Of a stretch of DNA of 64,000 nucleotides, positions 56,781-64,000 are shown piece by piece; the stretch's first letter is position 1; each line of letters opens with the position of its first letter. The DNA is taken from the NCBI RefSeq assembly GCF_014648055.1, contig NZ_BMQJ01000014.1, forward strand, positions 62,001-126,000, in the 5' to 3' direction. This DNA is from Streptosporangium pseudovulgare. GTDB lineage: Bacteria > Actinomycetota > Actinomycetes > Streptosporangiales > Streptosporangiaceae. The notes under the pieces are model-generated. The model ran no database searches and was not told the origin of the DNA. It saw only the letters and a program-made list of their open reading frames with translations. The position numbers were made by a program, and so were the translations under genes.

Positions 56781-59254
56781 CGGGTGGCCTCCAGCGGGAT
56801 GAGGACGGGCTTGATCTGGTCGCGTTCGGTCTCGAAGGCGATCGACGGGTCGGGGGTCTGCGGGGCGTTGACGAAGGAGACGAAGCGCCGCAGCTTGTCC
56901 GGGTCGTCGAGGACGGCGCGCCACTCGTCGGTGTAGGAGGCGACGTGCCGCTCCATCTGGGCGTCGAGGTCGGCGCAGATGCCGAGGGAGTCCTCCAGGA
57001 CGACCCGCCTGACGTGGTCGAGGCCCTGCTGCTCCAGCCACGCCGAGGTCCGCTGGAGCCGGTCGGCGGTGCGGATGTAGAACATCAGGAACCGGTCGAC
57101 GACGCGGACGAGCCCGCCGGTGTCCAGGTCGGCGGCGAACAGGTCGGCGTGGCGGGGGGAGAACCCGCCGTTGCCGCCGACGTAGAGGTTCCAGCCCTTC
57201 TCGGTGGCGATGATCCCGAAGTCCTTGCTCCGCGCCTCGGCGCACTCGCGGGCGCAGCCGGAGACGGCCGACTTGATCTTGTGCGGTGAGCGCAGGCCCC
57301 GGTAGCGCAGCTCCAGGGCGACGGCCAGCGCCGCCGAGTCCTGCACGCCGTAGCGGCACCAGGTGGAGCCGACGCACGACTTCACCGTGCGCAGCGCCTT
57401 GCCGTACGCGTGCCCGGACTCGAACCCGGCGTCGACCAGGCGCCGCCAGATGAGCGGGAGCTGCTCCACCCGGGCGCCCAGCAGGTCGATCCGCTGCCCT
57501 CCGGTGATCTTGGTGTAGAGGCCGAAGTCGCGGGCCACCTCGCCGATCACGATCAGCCTGTCGGGGGTGATCTCCCCGCCGGGGACGCGCGGCACCACCG
57601 AGTAGGTGCCGTTGCGCTGGATGTTGGCCAGGAAGTGGTCGTTGGTGTCCTGCAGGGCGGCCTGCTCACCGTCGAGGATGTGGCCGCCGCCGAGCGAGGC
57701 CAGGATCGAGGCGACGGCGGGTTTGCACACGTCGCAGCCCCGGCCGGTGCCGTGCTCGGCGATGAGCCGGGAGAAGGTGGTGATGCCGCGCACCCGCACG
57801 ATGTCGAACAGCTCGGCCCGGCTGTGCGTGAAGTGCTCACACAGGGCGGTGGAGACCTCGACGCCCGCCCCGGCGAGGATCTTCCGCAGCGCCGGGACGC
57901 AGCTGCCGCAGGTCGTCCCGGCGCGGGTGCAGGACTTGATCCCGGCGACGTCGGTGAGCCCCTCCCCGGCGATGGCGGCGCGGACCCGCCCGGCGGTGAC
58001 GTTGTTGCAGGAGCAGACCTGCGCGTCGTCGGGGACGTCGAGGTCGGCCGGGCCGCCGGTGAACAGCAGCTCGCCCGGCGCGGCCGGCAGGTCGCGGCCG
58101 ACGAAGGGCCGCAGCGTGTCGTACGGCGCGGCGTCGCCGACGCAGACGCCGCCGAGCAGGGTTCGGGCGTCGTCGCTGACCAGGAGCTTCTGGTAGACGC
58201 CGCCGACGGGGTCCATGAAGGTGACGTCCAGCGCGCCCTCGGCGGCGCCGAACTGGGCGACCTCCACGCCGAGCAGCTTGAGCCTGGTGGAGGTGTCGGC
58301 CCGGGTGAAGACCGCCTCGCCGCCGAGGACGCGGTCGGCGGCCACCTCGGCCATCGTGAGGCACGGCCCGGCCAGGCCGTAGACGACGCCGTCGTGCAGG
58401 GCGCACTCGCCGACGGCGTAGACCGCCGGGTCGGAGGTGCGCATGCCGTCGTCGACGACGACGCCGCCGCGCTCGCCGACCGCCAGGCCGGCCCGCCGGG
58501 CCAGCTCGTCGCGCGGCCGGACGCCCGCGGAGAAGACCACCACCTGGGCCTCGATCGTCTCGCCGTCGGAGGTGACGAGGCCGGCGACCCGCCCGTCCGG
58601 CCCGGCGACGACCTCCCGCACGCCGGTCCCGGTGTGGACGGCCAGACCCAGCGCCTCGATGTGGCGGCGCAGCACGGCGCCGCCGCCCTCGTCGACCTGC
58701 CGGGGCATGAGCCGGCCGGCCATCTCCACGACGTGGGTGGTCAGGCCGAGGCCGCGCAGCGCGTCCGCGGCCTCCAGCCCCAGCAGGCCGCCGCCGACGA
58801 CCACCCCGGCGCGGGCGCCGGCGCAGGCGGCCCTGATCGCGTCCAGGTCGTCGATCGTGCGGTAGGTGAAGCAGCCGGGCAGGTCGCGGCCGGTGACCGG
58901 CGGGACGAAGGGGCTGGAGCCGGTGGCCAGCACCAGCGTGTCGTAGGGCTCGGCGTGACCGTCGGCGGTGGTCACCGTACGGGCCTCCCGGTCGATTCCG
59001 ACGACCGGGCGGCCGAGCCGCAGCGCCACCCCCTCGGGCACCGGGTAGGTGAGGTCCTCGGCGGTGCGGCCGGACAGGTAGGAGGTCAGCGCCACCCGGT
59101 CGTAGGCGGCCCTCGGCTCCTCGCCCAGCACCGTGACGCGCCCGGCGAAGCCGCCGGCGGTCAGCGCCTCGGTCAGGCGGGCGGCGGCCGGGCCGTGTCC
59201 CACCACGACGAGCCTGGTCCCGGCTCCGGCGGGGAGACGGTCGGAAGATCTCAT
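56777..59254 (-). CDS. nirB: Assimilatory nitrite reductase large subunit NirB
   Basis: An 825-residue enzyme that reduces nitrite to ammonium with NADH. The domains in order are an FAD/NAD reductase (VVVGHGPAAARL, VVVGGGLLGLEAADAL), a BFD-type [2Fe-2S] region (VCSCNNVTAGRVRAAI with CGSC), a second Cys pair (CDVCKPAVA), then the sulphite/nitrite reductase repeats with siroheme-4Fe4S ligands (SCVGSTWCRYG and SGCARECAEARSKDFG). ATG 59254 has GGAGGG 9 bases upstream and overlaps the preceding stop (ATGA). Full length for the family. Confidence 0.96.
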   Translation of the reverse strand: MRSSDRLPAGAGTRLVVVGHGPAAARLTEALTAGGFAGRVTVLGEEPRAAYDRVALTSYLSGRTAEDLTYPVPEGVALRLGRPVVGIDREARTVTTADGHAEPYDTLVLATGSSPFVPPVTGRDLPGCFTYRTIDDLDAIRAACAGARAGVVVGGGLLGLEAADALRGLGLTTHVVEMAGRLMPRQVDEGGGAVLRRHIEALGLAVHTGTGVREVVAGPDGRVAGLVTSDGETIEAQVVVFSAGVRPRDELARRAGLAVGERGGVVVDDGMRTSDPAVYAVGECALHDGVVYGLAGPCLTMAEVAADRVLGGEAVFTRADTSTRLKLLGVEVAQFGAAEGALDVTFMDPVGGVYQKLLVSDDARTLLGGVCVGDAAPYDTLRPFVGRDLPAAPGELLFTGGPADLDVPDDAQVCSCNNVTAGRVRAAIAGEGLTDVAGIKSCTRAGTTCGSCVPALRKILAGAGVEVSTALCEHFTHSRAELFDIVRVRGITTFSRLIAEHGTGRGCDVCKPAVASILASLGGGHILDGEQAALQDTNDHFLANIQRNGTYSVVPRVPGGEITPDRLIVIGEVARDFGLYTKITGGQRIDLLGARVEQLPLIWRRLVDAGFESGHAYGKALRTVKSCVGSTWCRYGVQDSAALAVALELRYRGLRSPHKIKSAVSGCARECAEARSKDFGIIATEKGWNLYVGGNGGFSPRHADLFAADLDTGGLVRVVDRFLMFYIRTADRLQRTSAWLEQQGLDHVRRVVLEDSLGICADLDAQMERHVASYTDEWRAVLDDPDKLRRFVSFVNAPQTPDPSIAFETERDQIKPVLIPLEATR

Positions 59255-60744
59255 ACGGGTATGCCCTCCTGCTCGCACAGCCAGCCGACGATGCCCTCCA
59301 CGGCGTCACGGCAGCTTCCGCAGCCGGTCGTGGCGCGGGTCGCGGCGGCCACCGCCGCGACGTCCCTGGCGCCCGACTCCCAGCAGCTCCGGATCTGTCC
59401 CTTGGTGACGTTGTTGCACTGGCAGACGCGCGCGGCGTCCGGCATCCGGACCGGGCTGTCGGCGGCGGCGCCGCCGGCGAGGCCGGGGAACAGCAGCCCG
59501 GCCCGGTCGGCGGGCAGCGGGCCGCCGTGGTCGAACAGCCGGGTCACGGTGCCCACCGCGGGCGTCTCGCCGAGGAGGATCGCGCCGACCAGGCGGCCGT
59601 CGCGGATGACGAGCTTGCGGTAGGCGCCCCGGGCCCGGTGGCTGAACCGCACGATCTCGGCCTCGTCCTCGGTCAGGTGGGTCTCGCCCATCGCCGCCAG
59701 CTCCACGCCGCGCGCCTTGAGCCGCGTCACCAGCCGCGAGCCGCGGTAGCGGGCGGTCTTGTCCGTGGCGGTCACCAGGTCGGCGACCACGGCCGCCTGC
59801 TCCCAGGCCGGGGCGACCAGGCCGTAGACGACGCCGTCGTGCTCGGCGCACTCGCCGATCGCGAAGACCGACGGGTCGCCGGTGCGCATCTCGTCGTCCA
59901 CGACGATGCCGCGGGCCACCGCGAGCCCGGCGTCCCGGGCCAGCCGGGTCACCGGCCGCACACCGCAGGCGAGGACCACCAGGTCGGCCTCGACGACCTC
60001 CTCCCCCACCGCCCCGGACTCCCCGGCCCCGGACTCCCCGGTCCCGGACGGGCTCGCCGCCGCTCCCGCCGTCCCCGGCGCGGTTCCCGTCCCGGCGGCG
60101 AGCCGTACGCCGTCGTCGAGGATCTCCCGGACGGTCACGCCGGTACGGATCTCCACGCCCAGCCCGGCCAGGCTCTCCCCGAGCACCAGCCCGGCCTCGG
60201 CGTCGAGCTGGCGCTCCATCAGGTGGCCGGCCAGGTGCAGCAGCGTCACCGGCAGCCCGCGCCCGGCCAGGCCGCGGGCGGCCTCCACGCCGAGCAGGCC
60301 GCCGCCGACGACCACCGCGCGCCGCGCCGTACCGGCCGCGGCGAGGATCGCCTCGCAGTCGCCCATCGTCCGGAACGCCACGGCCCGCTCCGCACCGGGC
60401 AGCGGCGGCACCACGGCCTCGCTGCCGGTGGCCAGCACGAGCACGTCGTACGGCTCACGCCGGCCGCAGGCGGTCAGCACCTCCTGCGCCTCCCGGTCGA
60501 TCGCGGTCACCTCGACACCGGGCAGGGCCGTCACCGCGTGGTCGGCGTACCACTCCGCGTCCAGCATCCGCACCTGGCCGGGCGTCATCGTCCCGGCCAG
60601 CACGTTCGACAGCAGCGCCCGGTTGTAGGGCCGCCCGGTCTCGGCGCCGAACACGGTGATCCGGATGTGCGGGTCGCGGGCGCGGACCTCGCTCACCAGG
60701 CGCGCGCCGGCCATCCCGTTGCCCACCACCACCAGCCGGGTCAC
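59251..60744 (-). CDS. FAD-dependent reductase with C-terminal BFD [2Fe-2S] domain, nitrate reductase partner
   Basis: A 497-residue flavoprotein paralogous to the front half of NirB. It has VVVGNGMAGARLV, RPYNRALLSNVLAG, a second dinucleotide fold VVVGGGLLGVEAARGL and the Cys set VCQCNNVTKGQI with TTGCGSCRDAV. A Gly/Ala/Ser repeat (SGTGESGAGESGA) interrupts it near residue 225. Between the nitrate reductase and nirB genes, with 4-bp overlaps on both sides, it most likely passes electrons from NAD(P)H to the nitrate reductase (NasB-like role). Confidence 0.88.
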   Translation of the reverse strand: MTRLVVVGNGMAGARLVSEVRARDPHIRITVFGAETGRPYNRALLSNVLAGTMTPGQVRMLDAEWYADHAVTALPGVEVTAIDREAQEVLTACGRREPYDVLVLATGSEAVVPPLPGAERAVAFRTMGDCEAILAAAGTARRAVVVGGGLLGVEAARGLAGRGLPVTLLHLAGHLMERQLDAEAGLVLGESLAGLGVEIRTGVTVREILDDGVRLAAGTGTAPGTAGAAASPSGTGESGAGESGAVGEEVVEADLVVLACGVRPVTRLARDAGLAVARGIVVDDEMRTGDPSVFAIGECAEHDGVVYGLVAPAWEQAAVVADLVTATDKTARYRGSRLVTRLKARGVELAAMGETHLTEDEAEIVRFSHRARGAYRKLVIRDGRLVGAILLGETPAVGTVTRLFDHGGPLPADRAGLLFPGLAGGAAADSPVRMPDAARVCQCNNVTKGQIRSCWESGARDVAAVAAATRATTGCGSCRDAVEGIVGWLCEQEGIPV

Positions 60745-62924
60745 GCGGCACGCTCCAGGCGGACCGCGCAGACCTTGAACTCCGGCATCCGCGACACCGG
60801 GTCCAGCGCCGGGTTGGTGAGGAGGTTCGCCCCCGCCCAGTGGAACGGCATGAACACCGTGTCCGGGCGGATCGCCGGGCTGATCCTGGCCACCGCCTCG
60901 GCCGTCCCCCGGCGGCCGACCACCCGCACCCGCCCGCCGGGTTCCACCTCCAGCCGCTCGGCGAGGTCGGGGTGCAGCTCCACGAAGAGTTCCGGGGCCG
61001 CCTCGTTCAGCGCGGCGATCCGCCTGGTCTGGGCGCCGCTCTGGTAGTGCGCCAGCACCCGGCCGGTCGTCAGGTACAGCGGGTGGTCGTCGTCGACGTC
61101 CTCCTCGGGCGGGCGGTGCTCGACCGGGGTGAACCTGGCGCGGCCGTCGGGGGTGGCGAAGCGGTCCAGGAACGGCCGGGGCGTGCCCGGGTGGCCGGTG
61201 TCCGGGCAGGGCCAGAACACGCCCGTCTCCGCGGCGATCCGCTCGTAGGTGATGCCGGAGTAGTCGGCGATCCCCCCGGCCGAGGCCCGCCGCAGCTCGT
61301 CGAAGACCTCGCGCGGCTCTGCGGGGAAGCCCTCCGGGCCGCGCAGCCGGGCCGCCAGGCCCCGGAGGATCTCCAGGTCGCCGCGGACCCCGGGCGGCGG
61401 CGCGACGGCCCGGCGGCGCAGCAGCACCCGGCCCTCCAGGTTGGTCATCGTGCCGTCCTCCTCGGCCCACTGGGTGCTGGGCAGGACGACGTCGGCCATC
61501 GCCGCCGTCTCGGACAGGACGAAGTCGGAGACGACGAGCAGGTCCAGGGAGGCGAGCCGCTCGGCGACGCGCCCGGCGTCGGGCGCCGAGATCACCGGGT
61601 TGGAGCCGAACAGCAGCAGCGCCCGGGGGCCCGCGGCGGTGCCGAGGGCGTCCAGCAGCTCGTAGGCGGACCGGCCGGGACCGGGCAGCTCGCCGGGGTC
61701 GACGCCCCACACGGCGGCCACGTGGGCGCGGGCGGCGGGGTCGTCGATCCTGCGGTAGCCCGGGAGCTGGTCGGCCTTCTGGCCGTGCTCGCGGCCGCCC
61801 TGGCCGTTGCCCTGGCCGGTGACGCAGCCGTAGCCGGACCCCTCGCGGCCGGGCAGGCCCAGGGCGAGGGCGAGGTTGATGAACGCGCTGACGGTGTCGG
61901 TGCCTTTGGCGTGCTGCTCGGCGCCGCGGCCGGTGAGGATCATCGCCCGGCGGGCGTCGCCGAGGATGGCCGCGGCCTGGCGCATGCGGGCGACGGGCAC
62001 CCCGGTGATCCGCTCCACCCGCTCGGGCCACCAGGCGGCGGCCGAGGCGCTCACCCGCTCGAACCCGGTGGTGCGGGCGGCCACGTACGCCTCGTCCAGG
62101 TGCCCCTCGGCGATCACGATGTGCAGCAGGCCCATGGCCAGCGCCAGGTCGGTGCCGGGGACCGGCTGCAGGTGCAGGTCGGCCCGCCGGGCGGTGGCGG
62201 TGGCCCGCGGGTCGATGACGATGAGCCGGCCGCCCCGCTCCCGCATCGCGGTCAGGTGCCGCACGAACGGCGGCATGGTCTCGGCCATGTTGCCGCCTGC
62301 GACGAGGATCGCGTCGGCGCCGGCCAGGTCGGTGATCGGGAACGGCAGGCCGCGGTCCATGCCGAAGGCGCGGTTGGCGGCCGCGGCGGCCGAGGACATG
62401 CAGAACCGGCCGTTGTAGTCGATCTGGCTGGTGCGCAGCACGACCCGGGCGAACTTGCCGAGCTGGTAGGCCTTCTCGTTGGTGAGCCCGCCGCCGCCGA
62501 ACACGGCCACGCCGTCGGGGCCGTGCTCCGCCCGCACCGCGCGGATCCGCGCCGCGACGGTGTCGAGCGCCTCATCCCAGGTCGCGGGGCGGCCGTCCAC
62601 GAGCGGGGTGGTGAGGCGCCGGTCGCGGCCCAGCAGCTCCCCGGCGGTCCAGCCCTTCTGGCACAGCCCGCCGGCGTTCGCCGGGACGTCGTGCCTCGGG
62701 GTGATCGTCACGGTCGTCTCCGCGGTCTCCCCCACGGTCCCCGCCGCTCCCGTGTCTTCCACGGCTCCGGCGGCTCCGGCGGCTCCCGCTGCTCCGGCGG
62801 CGACGTTCATGCCGCACTGCAGGGCGCAGTACGGGCAGTGCGTCGCCGTACCCGCCCTCACAGGCGCGGGAGCGGCGGGTGAGATCGTCATGCGTCCGAT
62901 GGTGCTTTCAGGCGGTTTCACCAC
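60741..62924 (-). CDS. nasA: Assimilatory nitrate reductase, molybdopterin catalytic subunit
   Basis: A 727-residue Mo-bisMGD enzyme that reduces nitrate to nitrite in the cytoplasm. The N-terminal [4Fe-4S] ligands are THCPYCALQCGMNV plus GGLCQKGW. The cofactor domains include YNGRFCMSSAAAAANRAFG with the probable Mo-ligand Cys, and GYGCVTGQGNGQGGREHGQK. An Ala/Gly repeat (AAGAAGAAGAAGAV) sits between the Cys motifs. The GTG start at 62924 has AGAGGGG just upstream; ATG 62891 lacks a ribosome site. It overlaps the flavoprotein gene by 4 bases. No Tat signal is seen, fitting an assimilatory enzyme. Confidence 0.93.
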   Translation of the reverse strand: MVKPPESTIGRMTISPAAPAPVRAGTATHCPYCALQCGMNVAAGAAGAAGAAGAVEDTGAAGTVGETAETTVTITPRHDVPANAGGLCQKGWTAGELLGRDRRLTTPLVDGRPATWDEALDTVAARIRAVRAEHGPDGVAVFGGGGLTNEKAYQLGKFARVVLRTSQIDYNGRFCMSSAAAAANRAFGMDRGLPFPITDLAGADAILVAGGNMAETMPPFVRHLTAMRERGGRLIVIDPRATATARRADLHLQPVPGTDLALAMGLLHIVIAEGHLDEAYVAARTTGFERVSASAAAWWPERVERITGVPVARMRQAAAILGDARRAMILTGRGAEQHAKGTDTVSAFINLALALGLPGREGSGYGCVTGQGNGQGGREHGQKADQLPGYRRIDDPAARAHVAAVWGVDPGELPGPGRSAYELLDALGTAAGPRALLLFGSNPVISAPDAGRVAERLASLDLLVVSDFVLSETAAMADVVLPSTQWAEEDGTMTNLEGRVLLRRRAVAPPPGVRGDLEILRGLAARLRGPEGFPAEPREVFDELRRASAGGIADYSGITYERIAAETGVFWPCPDTGHPGTPRPFLDRFATPDGRARFTPVEHRPPEEDVDDDHPLYLTTGRVLAHYQSGAQTRRIAALNEAAPELFVELHPDLAERLEVEPGGRVRVVGRRGTAEAVARISPAIRPDTVFMPFHWAGANLLTNPALDPVSRMPEFKVCAVRLERAA

Positions 62925-62962
62925 TGGGTCCCCTCTGTTACCGGTGTGCTACAAGCCGCCAA

Positions 62963-62999
62963 CGCGGTTCACATCGGCGATCGGCGGGTGTGAACCGCG
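62963..62999. promoter_or_regulatory. 11-bp inverted repeat upstream of the nitrate reductase gene
   Basis: CGCGGTTCACA and TGTGAACCGCG form a perfect inverted repeat around a 15-base spacer, 39-75 bases before the nitrate reductase start. It could bind NnaR, GlnR or another nitrogen regulator, or act as a hairpin behind the transporter gene. Confidence 0.5.
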
Positions 63000-63108
63000 C
63001 CGCCGGCGGCCCGCGCGGGCGGACGGACGGCCGCGCGGACGGCCTCCACGGCGCACGGTCCGCGGGCGGGCGGGCGGCCGGGCGGGCGGGCGGCCGGGCG
63101 GGGGCGGC

Positions 63109-64000
63109 TCACACCCGGGCGGCCGCCAGGCCCGCCACCGGACCGGCCGACCGCAGGTAGCAGGCCCACGTCAGCAGCGCGCACACCGCGTAGAAGCCGG
63201 CGAAGGCGGCCAGCGCGGCGCCCGCGCCGCCGGTCCCGGCGATCGAGCCGCCGAATCCGCGGTTGATGAAGAAACCGCCGAACGCGCCGATCGCGGAGAT
63301 GATCCCGACCGCGGCCGAGGCGTCGCGCCGGCCTGCGGCCAGGGCGGCCTCGTGGGCGGGCGTGCCGGGCGCGAGCCCCGTGGTGGCCCTGGCCCGGAAG
63401 ATCGCCGGGATCATGCGGTAGGTGGAGCCGTTGCCGATCCCGGTGGCGGCGACCAGGAGCAGGTAGGCGCCGAAGAACAGGACGAAGTCGTGCCGGGCCA
63501 GGCCCTGCCACACCAGCGCGGCCACGGCCGCCATGGCGGCGAAGCCGGCGAGCGTCACCCGCGCCCCGCCGAGCCGGTCCGACAGCCAGCCGCCCGCCGG
63601 GCGGACCAGCGAGCCGAGGAGCGGGCCGAGGAAGGCCAGCCAGACCAGGGAGGCCCGCTCGGGGAACTGGCTCTTGATGAGGAGCGGCAGCGCGGTGGAG
63701 TAGCCGATGAAGGAGCCGAAGGTGCCGATGTAGAGGAGGGACATGATCCACGTCTGGGCCCGTCCGGCGATCCTCAGCTGCTCGCGCGCCGGGGCGCGGG
63801 CGGACGACAGGTTGTCCATGAGGAAGAACGCGCCGAGCGCGGCGGCGACGATGAAGGGGATCCAGAACAGCCCGGCGGCGGCCAGTCCGAAGGCGCCGAT
63901 CACCAGGGGCATGAGGAGCTGGACGGAGCTGACGCCGATGTTGCCCCCGGCCGCGTTGAGGCCGAGCGCCGCTCCCTGCCGCTCCTGGGGGTAGAAGTGG
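63109..64000 (-). CDS. narK: MFS nitrate/nitrite transporter (NarK-like), 5' end outside window
   Basis: The C-terminal 297 residues of a major-facilitator permease. At the window edge it reads HFYPQERQGAALGLNAAGGNIGVSS, the nitrate signature helix of NarK/NasA proteins. Further helices follow, including VRPAGGWLSDRLGGAR with the MFS loop and a second NGSTYRMIPAIF. It would import nitrate for the reductases that follow. It is separated from them by 184 bases with an inverted repeat, so it may share or have its own transcript. Confidence 0.92.
   Translation of the reverse strand, partial: HFYPQERQGAALGLNAAGGNIGVSSVQLLMPLVIGAFGLAAAGLFWIPFIVAAALGAFFLMDNLSSARAPAREQLRIAGRAQTWIMSLLYIGTFGSFIGYSTALPLLIKSQFPERASLVWLAFLGPLLGSLVRPAGGWLSDRLGGARVTLAGFAAMAAVAALVWQGLARHDFVLFFGAYLLLVAATGIGNGSTYRMIPAIFRARATTGLAPGTPAHEAALAAGRRDASAAVGIISAIGAFGGFFINRGFGGSIAGTGGAGAALAAFAGFYAVCALLTWACYLRSAGPVAGLAAARV

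Overview
The window is very G+C-rich DNA from a high-GC actinobacterium, most likely of the Streptosporangiales (Streptosporangium/Nonomuraea type). The grounds are a complete Pup-proteasome gene set, frequent GTG starts, many 4-bp ATGA/GTGA gene overlaps, and typical actinobacterial lipoproteins and regulators. No rRNA, tRNA, CRISPR array or prophage was recognised.

Region 1 (1-3.9 kb, + strand) starts inside a sensor histidine kinase. It continues with a tight set of a VTC-domain protein (polyphosphate polymerase type), a DUF4956 membrane protein and a membrane-anchored CotH-type kinase. Region 2 (4.0-6.3 kb, - strand) has a DUF3291 protein and a Cys-rich HTH regulator, bracketed by two copies of the same perfect palindrome, then an FKBP-type lipoprotein isomerase. 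Region 3 (6.4-28.3 kb) is the Pup-proteasome locus: pafA, prcA, prcB, pup, dop, arc and trmI, all on the - strand. It is interrupted by a secreted protein, a 10-kb + strand sugar cluster, a soluble Ser/Thr kinase and an acyltransferase. The sugar cluster has a binding lipoprotein, two permeases, an ATPase, a PHP metallohydrolase, a Gfo/Idh/MocA oxidoreductase and a GH38 alpha-mannosidase. Its first intergenic gap carries 114-bp tandem repeats.

Region 4 (28.4-36.9 kb) has a double GNAT protein, an FHA-domain protein, an IS605-type element (intact TnpB with a putative omega-RNA end, decayed tnpA) abutted by a deletion derivative of an IS630 element, a site-2 protease whose stop codon lies in the IS630 end, a RecB-like nuclease and an orphan response regulator. 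Region 5 (37.0-41.3 kb) has a 2,2-dialkylglycine decarboxylase-like gene divergent from a LysR regulator, a second LysR regulator and a GNAT protein. Region 6 (41.6-47.6 kb, - strand) is an oligopeptide ABC importer in the order permease C, binding protein, permease B, two ATPases.

Region 7 (47.9-55.0 kb) holds a small membrane protein, a HAD phosphatase, metH, a PAC2 protein and a protein resembling a TetR ligand-binding domain without its HTH. Region 8 (55.1-64.0 kb, - strand) is a nitrate assimilation operon: MFS nitrate transporter (cut by the window end), molybdopterin nitrate reductase, a flavoprotein with a BFD-type cluster, nirB, nirD and an NnaR-like HemD-wHTH regulator. From the reductase to the regulator the genes overlap by 4 bp at every junction.
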